A stretch of 16,861 bases of DNA, from positions 1-16,861 of the forward strand of contig JBFFLX010000070.1 of the NCBI GenBank assembly GCA_041554435.1, given 5' to 3'. Below are positions 7,623-13,926 of the stretch, piece after piece. The DNA comes from BM524 sp041554435. GTDB taxonomy: Bacteria > Bacteroidota > Bacteroidia > Bacteroidales > F082. The first letter of the stretch is position 1. Every line of letters begins with the position of its first letter. Both the position numbers and the translations under genes were made by a program. The notes below the pieces were generated by a model. That model did no database searches and was not told the DNA's origin. It saw nothing but the letters and a program-made list of their open reading frames with translations.

Positions 7623-8106
7623 ACTGGAGAGAATAAAATCAAAAATTCTGGATGAGCAAAATCTCAAACAAAGCTTGAATATTTGGCGCTTTAAGCAGAA
7701 GAAGATTGTATTCACAAACGGAGTTTTCGATCTTTTACATTTAGGTCATATCGACTATTTGTCGAAAGCCAAAGATCATGGAGATATTTTAATTGTTGGA
7801 GTAAATACCGATTCTTCTGCGAAACGTCTTGGTAAAGGATCCAACCGACCAATTACCGACGAAACTTCCCGCTCTACAATAATGGCTGCTCTTTCAATAG
7901 TTGATGCTGTTGTTCTTTTCGATGAAGACACTCCATATAATCTGATAAAAAAAGTTCAACCCGATGTTTTGGTAAAAGGCGCCGATTACAAAGCTGAAGA
8001 TATTGTTGGTTATGATATAGTTATGGCCAAAGGCGGAAGAATTGAAACCATCGAATTTCTTGAAGGATATTCTACTACGGTGATAGAGAAGAAGATAAGG
8101 GGATAG
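7615..8106 (+). CDS. rfaE2: D-glycero-beta-D-manno-heptose 1-phosphate adenylyltransferase (HldE C-terminal-type, stand-alone)
   Basis: A 163-residue cytidylyltransferase-like nucleotidyltransferase. FTNGVFDLLHLGH (residues 33-45) carries the HxGH nucleotide-binding motif; VGVNTDSSAKRLGKGSNRPI, LVKGADY and GGRIETIEFLEGYSTTVIEKI complete the typical HldE2/RfaE2 order. The enzyme adenylates heptose 1-phosphate for ADP-heptose used in lipopolysaccharide or S-layer glycans. In many proteobacteria this domain is fused to a kinase; here it stands alone, as is common in this phylum. The ATG at 7615 lies inside the previous gene (8-bp overlap), pointing to coupled translation. It is the last gene of the operon; the transcript runs into the repeat-rich convergent region with no clear hairpin terminator. 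Confidence 0.9.
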   Translation: MNKLERIKSKILDEQNLKQSLNIWRFKQKKIVFTNGVFDLLHLGHIDYLSKAKDHGDILIVGVNTDSSAKRLGKGSNRPITDETSRSTIMAALSIVDAVVLFDEDTPYNLIKKVQPDVLVKGADYKAEDIVGYDIVMAKGGRIETIEFLEGYSTTVIEKKIRG

Positions 8107-8117
8107 GAGTGGCTTGT

Positions 8118-8144
8118 GAGTTATGAGTTATGAGTTATGAGTTA
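8118..8144. repeat. Heptanucleotide array, unit GAGTTAT
   Basis: Three perfect copies of GAGTTAT (8118, 8125, 8132) plus a partial fourth, starting 12 bp after the rfaE2 stop codon. Confidence 0.95.
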
Positions 8145-8162
8145 AAAGTGCCTAAAGTTAAA

Positions 8163-8198
8163 AGTGCGCTAAAGTTAAATTTGAAACCCAAAACGAAC
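8163..8198 (+). repeat. 36-bp direct repeat, copy 1
   Basis: Begins AGTGCGCTAAAGTTAAATTT and ends CCCAAAACGAAC. It is identical over 36 bp to 8419-8454. Its first part also resembles the preceding 17 bp (AAAAGTGCCTAAAGTTA), as if it grew from a local tandem duplication. Confidence 0.95.
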
Positions 8199-8201
8199 AA
8201 C

Positions 8202-8229
8202 ATGCAACTTGCAACCTGCAACATGCAAC
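8202..8229. repeat. Heptanucleotide array, unit NTGCAAC
   Basis: Four contiguous units: ATGCAAC, TTGCAAC, CTGCAAC, ATGCAAC. Only the first base of the unit varies. Confidence 0.95.
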
Positions 8230-8238
8230 ATAAAATAA

Positions 8239-8288
8239 GAGTTCATAGAGTGCCTTGAGTTCATAGAGTTCATAGAGTGCCTTGAGTT
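8239..8288. repeat. Tandem 23-bp repeat containing GAGTTCATA units
   Basis: A 23-bp sequence beginning GAGTTCATAGAGTGCC occurs at 8239-8261 and again at 8266-8288, with an overlapping extra GAGTTCATA unit. It leads into another GAGTTATGAG and a T-run at 8294. Confidence 0.9.
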
Positions 8289-8310
8289 ATGAGTTTTTTT
8301 GTTTTACCAC

Positions 8311-8371
8311 TAATGGCTAATGACCAATGACTAATGACCAGTCACCAGTCACCAGTCGCCAGTTAGCAGTC
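8311..8371. repeat. Heptanucleotide array grading from TAATGAC to CAGTCAC units
   Basis: Eight full units in unbroken 7-nt phase: TAATGGC, TAATGAC, CAATGAC, TAATGAC, CAGTCAC, CAGTCAC, CAGTCGC, CAGTTAG, then partial CAGTC. Unit sequence changes along the array while the period is kept. Confidence 0.95.
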
Positions 8372-8374
8372 TTC

Positions 8375-8409
8375 ATTGTCCATTATCAATTGTCAATTTT
8401 CCATTATAA
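8375..8409. repeat. Heptanucleotide array, unit ATTRTCA-like
   Basis: Five units in 7-nt phase: ATTGTCC, ATTATCA, ATTGTCA, ATTTTCC, ATTATAA. Confidence 0.88.
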
Positions 8410-8418
8410 ATTTCATCG

Positions 8419-8454
8419 AGTGCGCTAAAGTTAAATTTGAAACCCAAAACGAAC
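8419..8454 (+). repeat. 36-bp direct repeat, copy 2
   Basis: Identical over 36 bp to 8163-8198. The bases flanking the match differ (8418, 8455). Followed, as in copy 1, by NTGCAAC heptamers. Confidence 0.95.
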
Positions 8455-8468
8455 CTGCAACATGCAAC
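8455..8468. repeat. Short heptanucleotide array, unit NTGCAAC (second location)
   Basis: Two units, CTGCAAC and ATGCAAC, directly after copy 2 of the 36-bp repeat; the same unit as at 8202-8229. Confidence 0.85.
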
Positions 8469-8473
8469 ATTAA

Positions 8474-8514
8474 GGAGATTCCTCCTCGTCGTTCCTCCTC
8501 GTTCGGAATGACAT
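8474..8514. repeat. REP-like intergenic element (GGAGATTCC ... GGAATGACA)
   Basis: The sequence opens with GGAGATTCCTCCTCG, repeats GTTCCTCCTCG internally and closes with TTCGGAATGACA. This form (reverse strand TGTCATTCCGAACGAGG ... GAATCTCC) resembles a dispersed intergenic repeat that I recall from several bacterial phyla. GGA/TCC ends and internal TTCC/GGAA allow imperfect pairing. Whether it is multicopy in this genome cannot be seen from the window. Confidence 0.5.
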
Positions 8515-8565
8515 AACTAACCCGCAACCCGTAACCTGCCTACACAAAATTTCAGCAGGCAAGCT

Positions 8566-8635
8566 CGCAACCCGAAACTCGCAACCCGAAACTCGTAACC
8601 CGAAACCCGAAACCCGCAACCCGCAACCCGATACC
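8566..8635. repeat. Heptanucleotide array, unit CGNAACY, ten copies
   Basis: Ten units in perfect 7-nt phase: CGCAACC, CGAAACT, CGCAACC, CGAAACT, CGTAACC, CGAAACC, CGAAACC, CGCAACC, CGCAACC, CGATACC. Variation is almost confined to unit positions 3 and 7. The last base is the first base of the stop codon complement of the acyl-CoA dehydrogenase gene. Two more units lie at 8523-8536. Confidence 0.96.
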
Positions 8636-9780
8636 TAGCACCCAATGTGTCTCGAAATAACCAGACGTTGGATTTCAGATGTTCCTTCACCAATTTGAAG
8701 TAATCGCTGGTCGCGGTAGAAGCGCTCTACATCGTAATCTTTCATAAGTCCATAGCCACCATGAATTTGTACTGCTTCATCGGCAACCTCCCGGGCAATT
8801 TCGGAGCAATATAATTTCGACATTGCTGCCTCTTTACCAAAAGGCTTATCATTATCTTTCAGCCAGCAGGCTTTATAAAGAAGATTTCTTGCCAGTTCAA
8901 TCTTTGTTGCCATATCGGCAAGTTTAAAGGCATTTATCTGGAATTTGGAAATAGGTTTTCCAAACTGCTTACGTTCGTTGGCATATGCAAGAGCTAATTC
9001 GAAGGCTCCCTGAGCACAACCAAGGCCCATGGCTGCAATGGAAAGTCGGCCACCATCGAGGGTTTGGAGCATTATTTTCGATCCCATACCCACTTCACCA
9101 AGCAGGTTCTCTTTTGGGACCCTCACATCATCGAAAAACAATTCAGCGGTATCGGAAGCGCGCCACATCATTTTACCATGCATGGTTTGAGCTTTAAATC
9201 CGGGACTATCTTTTTCAACTATTATGGTAGTAAAAATTTTACGTCCGTTTTCTTCACCGGAAACAGCCTGAACAGTACATCCTTTTGCGATTTCTGAAGA
9301 GCCGTTGGTAATAAATATTTTTGAACCATTAATTACCCATTCATCTCCATCGAGCACAGCAGTTGTTTTGGATCCTCGTGAATCGGAACCAGCCCCGGGT
9401 TCTGTTAAACCAAAACTCCAAAGTCCGTCGCCGGTGCAAAGTTGTGGCAGATATTTCATCTTTTGTTCCTCTGTTCCAAAGGCATATAAAGGATAAATAC
9501 CCAGAGAGTTGTGTGCAGCAAGCGTGGCTGCATGCGAACCATCAACTCTGGCAATCTCTTCCACAGCAATGATATAGGAAAGTGTATCAAGTCCTTGCCC
9601 TCCATACTTTTCAGGAAGGTTCATACCAAACAGACCCATCTCGCCAATTCTTTTTGTGAGATCAATCGAAAATTCGCCTTTTTCATCCAACTCCCTGGCC
9701 ATGGGTTTGATTTCTCTTTCGGCAAATTCCCTCACGGTTTCCCTAATAAGGTTTTGTTCTTCGCTTAGTTCAAAGTTCAT
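8635..9780 (-). CDS. Acyl-CoA dehydrogenase (short/medium or branched-chain type)
   Basis: A 381-residue FAD enzyme that introduces the alpha-beta double bond in an acyl-CoA and passes electrons to ETF. Domain order is N-terminal helical (1-120), beta with FAD/substrate motifs LTEPGAGSDSRG (125-136) and WVINGSKIFITNG (148-160), and C-terminal helical with RKQFGKPISKFQ (270-281), QIHGGYGLMKDYDVERFYRD (338-357) and IGEGTSEIQR (363-372). Glu365 in the last motif is at the catalytic-base position of MCAD/SCAD-type enzymes; isovaleryl-CoA dehydrogenases instead use a Glu near the middle of the protein, where this one has LDGGRLSIAA without Glu. So despite its neighbours it need not be isovaleryl-specific. 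It lies 27 bp after the carboxylase gene, in the same likely transcript. The stop codon abuts a heptanucleotide array. Confidence 0.93.
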   Translation of the reverse strand: MNFELSEEQNLIRETVREFAEREIKPMARELDEKGEFSIDLTKRIGEMGLFGMNLPEKYGGQGLDTLSYIIAVEEIARVDGSHAATLAAHNSLGIYPLYAFGTEEQKMKYLPQLCTGDGLWSFGLTEPGAGSDSRGSKTTAVLDGDEWVINGSKIFITNGSSEIAKGCTVQAVSGEENGRKIFTTIIVEKDSPGFKAQTMHGKMMWRASDTAELFFDDVRVPKENLLGEVGMGSKIMLQTLDGGRLSIAAMGLGCAQGAFELALAYANERKQFGKPISKFQINAFKLADMATKIELARNLLYKACWLKDNDKPFGKEAAMSKLYCSEIAREVADEAVQIHGGYGLMKDYDVERFYRDQRLLQIGEGTSEIQRLVISRHIGC

Positions 9781-9807
9781 TATATTAAGTTTTTATCGAT
9801 ACTAATT

Positions 9808-11814
9808 TTAACTATTTTGTTCTTCAGTTTTTAAAAAAACTAACTGTGCATTACCTTCAACCATGTCGCCTTCTTTCACATTAATCTTCTCTACAATAGC
9901 TTGCTGCATGGCAGTTATATTGTTTTCCATCTTCATGGCTTCAACTACCAGCAATATTTTTCCTCTGCTAACTTTATCGCCTTCTTTTACATTCACTTTA
10001 ATAACCTTTCCCGGCATGGGTGAACATAAGCTTGCCTCTGAATTTCCGCCTTCGGCAGAAGTATAAATCCTCTTATTATTTAAAATATCTGTTCTTTCAA
10101 TTTTAAAATCTTTACCAAGGGCACTTACTGTTGAAATACCTTTTTCATTCTCAGAAATATAGGCCTCCATAATACGATTATCGAAGGAAAATTTTATGTG
10201 ATTTTCACCTAAATCAACAAGTGTCAGTTCATATTCTTTCTCATCTTCAGCAAGTTTATAAGTATTGCCTTGCTTCGATACGAATGATAATTTTCTCTCA
10301 TTTTCCTCCAAAGAGAAGGCCAGATCATTATTTATTCTCCAATAACCTATTTGCTCCCAGATATTCTCTTTTTGAATTGGCATATTCAAACAATGCACTG
10401 CAAATGCCAGCAGATGAGGAATACCATTTGTATCTGCTTTTTGCTGAAGAGCATTATTTAAGAGTTCATCATTATGGGTATCGCAGAACTTAGTGGAAAT
10501 TTTGTTTTCGGCAAAAGCCTCATGCATAAGCATTTGCTGTAAGTATGGAATATTAGTTTTTATTCCATGAATGATATATTTGTTTAATGAATCGATGCTC
10601 TTTTTTATAGCAGCATCTCTGTCCACAGCCCAAACCACCTGCTTACTGATCATAGGATCGAAAAAACTATGGATAGTTCCGGCTTTATCGATACCGCTGT
10701 CAACTCGGATATTTTCGCCTTCGGCCTGCTTATAAAAATTCATTTTTCCAGGGGAAGGCATAAAGTTATTTGCTGGATCTTCAGCATATATTCTGCATTC
10801 GATAGCATGGCCTTTTTGCGACAAATCACTTTGTTTTATTTCGAGTTGGTTTCCTGCGGCAATTTTTATTTGTTCCTCAACCAGGTCGACACCGGTAACC
10901 ATTTCGGTAACAGGATGTTCAACCTGTATACGGGTATTCATTTCCAGAAAATAATAATTCAAATCCTTATCCACCAAAAATTCAATGGTTCCGGCACTGT
11001 TGTATCCAACCGCTTTGGCAATTTTCACAGCATCTTCACCCATTTTTTCTCTTACTTGTGCAGTAAGTGTAATTGATGGTGATTCCTCAATAATCTTCTG
11101 ATATCTTCTTTGTATGCTGCATTCCCTGTCGAACAGATGAATAACATTTCCAAAATTATCTCCTAAAACCTGAAATTCGATATGGCGGGGTTCCACAACA
11201 TATTTTTCTATATAAATACTTCCATCGCCAAAATAGTTTTTTGCTTCGCGGGAAGTGGATTCCAGAATTTGTTTTAAATCGTCATCTTCATTAACAATGC
11301 GCATACCTTTTCCACCGCCTCCGGCAGCAGCTTTAACAAGTATGGGGAATTTTATCTTATGAGCATTTTTTAATAATTCATCAGGATTGCCATTTATACC
11401 ATCAGTCATAGGAATGCCAAGCTCTTTTACAAATGCCCGGGCTTCAATTTTATTTCCCATCAACTCGATGGATTTGGTATTGGGGCCAATAAAACTTATG
11501 GAGTTTTTCTCACAAGCCTCTACCAACAATGGGCTTTCCGATAAGAAACCGTAACCGGGATGAATGGCATCGGTTTTTGTTTGTAAGGCAGCACTGATGA
11601 TTTTATCTACATTTAAATAGGTTTCGCCAAGATTCCCAGGTGTATCTCCTTCGTCGAGAAAAACACTTTCATCTGCTAATCTTACATGTAATGCATTTTC
11701 GTCGGCTTTGGAAAAAATTGCTACTGTTTTTATGCCAAGTTTTTTGGCAGATTTTATAATTCGAACGGCAATTTCACCTCTATTGGCTATTAGTATTCTA
11801 TTGAAAAGTTTCAT
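9808..11814 (-). CDS. liuD: Biotin-dependent acyl-CoA carboxylase alpha subunit (probably 3-methylcrotonyl-CoA carboxylase)
   Basis: A 668-residue protein with biotin carboxylase and biotin carrier in one chain. The biotin carboxylase part (about 1-445) shows ILIANRGEIAVRII, HPGYGFLSE (85-93), the ATP-grasp glycine loop GGGGKGMR (165-172), EPRHIEFQ (208-215) and EMNTRIQVEHPVTE (291-304; Glu291, Asn293 and Arg295 fit the catalytic set). The carrier domain ends the protein, with biotinyl Lys628 in EAMKMEN. It carboxylates biotin with bicarbonate and ATP; a partner beta subunit, not in this window, moves CO2 to the acyl-CoA. Methylcrotonyl-CoA is the likely substrate because an acyl-CoA dehydrogenase and a LiuC-like hydratase lie near; propionyl- or geranyl-CoA carboxylase cannot be excluded from this subunit alone. 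Confidence 0.85.
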   Translation of the reverse strand: MKLFNRILIANRGEIAVRIIKSAKKLGIKTVAIFSKADENALHVRLADESVFLDEGDTPGNLGETYLNVDKIISAALQTKTDAIHPGYGFLSESPLLVEACEKNSISFIGPNTKSIELMGNKIEARAFVKELGIPMTDGINGNPDELLKNAHKIKFPILVKAAAGGGGKGMRIVNEDDDLKQILESTSREAKNYFGDGSIYIEKYVVEPRHIEFQVLGDNFGNVIHLFDRECSIQRRYQKIIEESPSITLTAQVREKMGEDAVKIAKAVGYNSAGTIEFLVDKDLNYYFLEMNTRIQVEHPVTEMVTGVDLVEEQIKIAAGNQLEIKQSDLSQKGHAIECRIYAEDPANNFMPSPGKMNFYKQAEGENIRVDSGIDKAGTIHSFFDPMISKQVVWAVDRDAAIKKSIDSLNKYIIHGIKTNIPYLQQMLMHEAFAENKISTKFCDTHNDELLNNALQQKADTNGIPHLLAFAVHCLNMPIQKENIWEQIGYWRINNDLAFSLEENERKLSFVSKQGNTYKLAEDEKEYELTLVDLGENHIKFSFDNRIMEAYISENEKGISTVSALGKDFKIERTDILNNKRIYTSAEGGNSEASLCSPMPGKVIKVNVKEGDKVSRGKILLVVEAMKMENNITAMQQAIVEKINVKEGDMVEGNAQLVFLKTEEQNS

Positions 11815-11911
11815 TTTGTAAATTATTCATTTTCAACAACTCACCCCGAAAACTATTTTTAATTAACATTATTAACAATGGCAGGGTAATTCGTATGAAA
11901 AATATAATTAC

Positions 11912-11919
11912 CAAAAATA
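11912..11919 (-). promoter_or_regulatory. Possible -7 promoter element (TAnnTTTG) for the carboxylase/acyl-CoA dehydrogenase genes
   Basis: On the minus strand TATTTTTG matches TAnnTTTG about 98 bp before the ATG at 11814. I see no good -33 TTG at the proper spacing, so the call is weak. A separate promoter here is expected because a terminator precedes it. Confidence 0.3.
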
Positions 11920-11989
11920 CATTAAAATACTAAGAAATAATAGTAATAAAGCAAGCTTATTTCATAGAAATGAAAAAACTGACGAGCCT

Positions 11990-12019
11990 AAAAAAGTAAA
12001 TTTTCTCGATGAATTTACT
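11990..12019 (-). terminator. AT-rich intrinsic terminator overlapping the stop codon of the DUF3857/transglutaminase gene
   Basis: On the minus strand AGTAAATT and AATTTACT form an 8-bp stem around a 9-nt loop, followed immediately by a run of T (11990-11994). The 5' arm includes the TAG stop codon of the gene ending at 12018. It separates the DUF3857 pair from the carboxylase gene. Confidence 0.6.
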
Positions 12020-13922
12020 AATCTTTAGGCATTACTAACACCTTCGACTTATCGGCTGTGCTAATTTCTTTAAGATAAGATCTTAGTTCATCATATTTGT
12101 CAGCCTTGTAAATACCCTCAGAAATTATTTGCTTGCGCACGTATTTAAGAGTGTTTCCATCTAATGAATAATTTGTACAGAATTCTCCAAACTCACTTCT
12201 AATAGTATCGTTGTCAGGAAATGATTTTATATAATAATTATCCGGAATAATAAATTCAAGGCTGTCGGTTTTTAGCAATGAATGACCCATATAAATATCC
12301 GATTCCTGTTTATTTATTGAGGATGGCACATCGATTACAGTATTAAAAAAGTTTACACTGAAAAGTAATCGGTTACCAAGTTTTTCAACATATTTTTTAG
12401 CATAAACAGGATACTGTTCAATTATATGCGGTGAAGAAGATTTCACTTCTTCAATTCTATAATCAGCATCCGATAAGGTAAAGTTTTTAATATGAATTCT
12501 GTCTCTTACTATATCCATTCTTCTTTTACCTTCTAAATAACTAATTACAAGGTTATTATCATAATATATTCCACCATAATTCTTAAAAATATCTGCTTGA
12601 ACATTTCCTTCATTATCAATATTAATTATTGCTTTTCTGTTCCTGTAATTATCTTTGGCAGTGAGGTTTGGGGTTTTGACTAATTCGGAGGCATTCGACT
12701 TTATAATAAGTGCATATCTTCCATCGGTAAATGTTCCCAAATAATCGAAAGCATTTCTCTGGCTGGTACATTCTAACCATATAGTATCGTTATCATCGGG
12801 AACACAAACTATAGCATGATTAAACTGATTTGTGGGAAAATCCTTAATTATTTCTCTACTATTTGCACCTGCATTAATTATAGTATAATACGATTCAACA
12901 CCAACTGCTTTAAGCAGCGAATAAGTATAATTACTCAATGCTTTACAGTCGCCATAACCATTATTATCAACATCAATTGCCGGGAAAGGTTGCCAGCCTC
13001 CTATACCTATGGTAATATTTACATATCGGGTACGCGACTGCATATATTCGTAAACGGCTTTAGTTTTCTCACGCTTTGTGTTTAAATCCTTAGTTAATTC
13101 CTGAACTTCATTAATTGTTTTTGCACTTAAGATATCTCTGCCAGAATTCAAATTATAAATCCAGTTTCCAAAAGTTTTCCAACTTTCGCAAGTTCCAAAA
13201 TAGCCTTCCATTTCGAAATTTTTTGGCGCCGATCTTATTATAGGAACCAAATAATACAAACTCAAATCATAATCCTCATTTCTGATGGCTTTTAAATTAT
13301 TAAACTCCCATTTATATACTTTCTGGCCGTCATTAACATTAATATCGGGCTCGGTATTAAAGTTATATTCCTGATAAATTATGTCTTCTGTAGTTTTAAT
13401 AGTGAAACTTCCTTTTTCGAGCGACATATCATAATCAGTAATACAGGCATAAGTTGGAAATGACAATATACCATCATAAGTTTCTGTATATGAATATTCG
13501 ATAGTAAAAGGATATTCATAATAATCGGGTTGGTAAACCTTTTGACGTATGGAAGCATATAATGCGCTTTCTGTAAAACTAGTCATGTCGATAATATCCT
13601 TTTTGGAGATATTGTGTACCCTTTTCCCTTTTCCATCGTAGATTGTAATTTTTATGGACGACAATTTAGTAAAATCATCATAAGTTTGTCTGAAAATGGC
13701 ATTCGAACGATGGCTTTCATGAAGAATGGTTATTGCAAATTTCGCATTTAAAACAGCCTTCGATGGAGATTTTACTTCCAGAATCATTTCGTCTAACCTA
13801 ACAACAGAGCCGGCATTTTCCTTTAGTTCCTTTGGAATATTATCCACATTATAATCCGATTGGGAGAAGGAAAAAAACGGAAATAATAAAAAGGCAAAAA
13901 CTAATAAATAATACTTACTCAT
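12018..13922 (-). CDS. Secreted DUF3857 and transglutaminase-like protein with intact catalytic residues
   Basis: A 634-residue protein with a signal peptide (hydrophobic 4-18, likely cleavage after FSFS at residue 20). Residues about 40-230 match the DUF3857 type (HESHRSNAIFRQTYDDF, KRVHNISKKDI, YSYTE). A transglutaminase-fold core follows: Cys326 in GYGDCKALSNYT, His369 in FNHAIV and Glu384 in WLECTSQ fit the Cys-His-acid set, with Glu in place of the usual Asp. The remainder (about 400-634) is beta-rich with no motif that I recognise. The substrate is unknown; related proteins are common, often in tandem, in Bacteroidota, and a periplasmic peptidase- or crosslinking-type role is only inferred. 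It starts 4 bp after the stop of its paralogue and is followed by a terminator, so the pair form one operon. Confidence 0.85.
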   Translation of the reverse strand: MSKYYLLVFAFLLFPFFSFSQSDYNVDNIPKELKENAGSVVRLDEMILEVKSPSKAVLNAKFAITILHESHRSNAIFRQTYDDFTKLSSIKITIYDGKGKRVHNISKKDIIDMTSFTESALYASIRQKVYQPDYYEYPFTIEYSYTETYDGILSFPTYACITDYDMSLEKGSFTIKTTEDIIYQEYNFNTEPDINVNDGQKVYKWEFNNLKAIRNEDYDLSLYYLVPIIRSAPKNFEMEGYFGTCESWKTFGNWIYNLNSGRDILSAKTINEVQELTKDLNTKREKTKAVYEYMQSRTRYVNITIGIGGWQPFPAIDVDNNGYGDCKALSNYTYSLLKAVGVESYYTIINAGANSREIIKDFPTNQFNHAIVCVPDDNDTIWLECTSQRNAFDYLGTFTDGRYALIIKSNASELVKTPNLTAKDNYRNRKAIINIDNEGNVQADIFKNYGGIYYDNNLVISYLEGKRRMDIVRDRIHIKNFTLSDADYRIEEVKSSSPHIIEQYPVYAKKYVEKLGNRLLFSVNFFNTVIDVPSSINKQESDIYMGHSLLKTDSLEFIIPDNYYIKSFPDNDTIRSEFGEFCTNYSLDGNTLKYVRKQIISEGIYKADKYDELRSYLKEISTADKSKVLVMPKD

Positions 13923-13926
13923 ATTA

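Larger units (their letters stand above)
8107..8634. other. Non-coding convergent intergenic region made of heptanucleotide arrays
   Basis: The 528 bp between the 3' ends of rfaE2 (+) and the acyl-CoA dehydrogenase gene (-) contain no credible gene. Nearly all of it is low-complexity repeats with a 7-nt period, of at least five different unit sequences in separate blocks, plus a 9-mer-based block, a 36-bp exact direct repeat and one REP-like element. The individual blocks are listed separately. No conventional intrinsic terminator is evident for either gene; the only weak hairpin is a 5-bp stem (8535-8539 with 8555-8559). Confidence 0.9.

Noticed and set aside
8535..8559. Hairpin CCTGC/GCAGG as terminator for rfaE2 or the acyl-CoA dehydrogenase gene
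   Set aside because: The stem is only 5 bp around a 15-nt loop and no T-run follows on either strand.
8107..8634. CRISPR array
   Set aside because: The only long exact repeat (36 bp) occurs twice, about 220 bp apart, and the rest is contiguous 7-nt tandem units without spacers; no cas genes are nearby.
8985..9768. Several + strand open frames opposite the acyl-CoA dehydrogenase
   Set aside because: They are antisense shadows of a well-conserved gene; their translations show no domain or composition typical of real proteins.
10669..11076. 135-codon + strand open frame opposite the carboxylase gene
   Set aside because: It lies fully within the antisense of the biotin carboxylase domain and lacks recognisable features.
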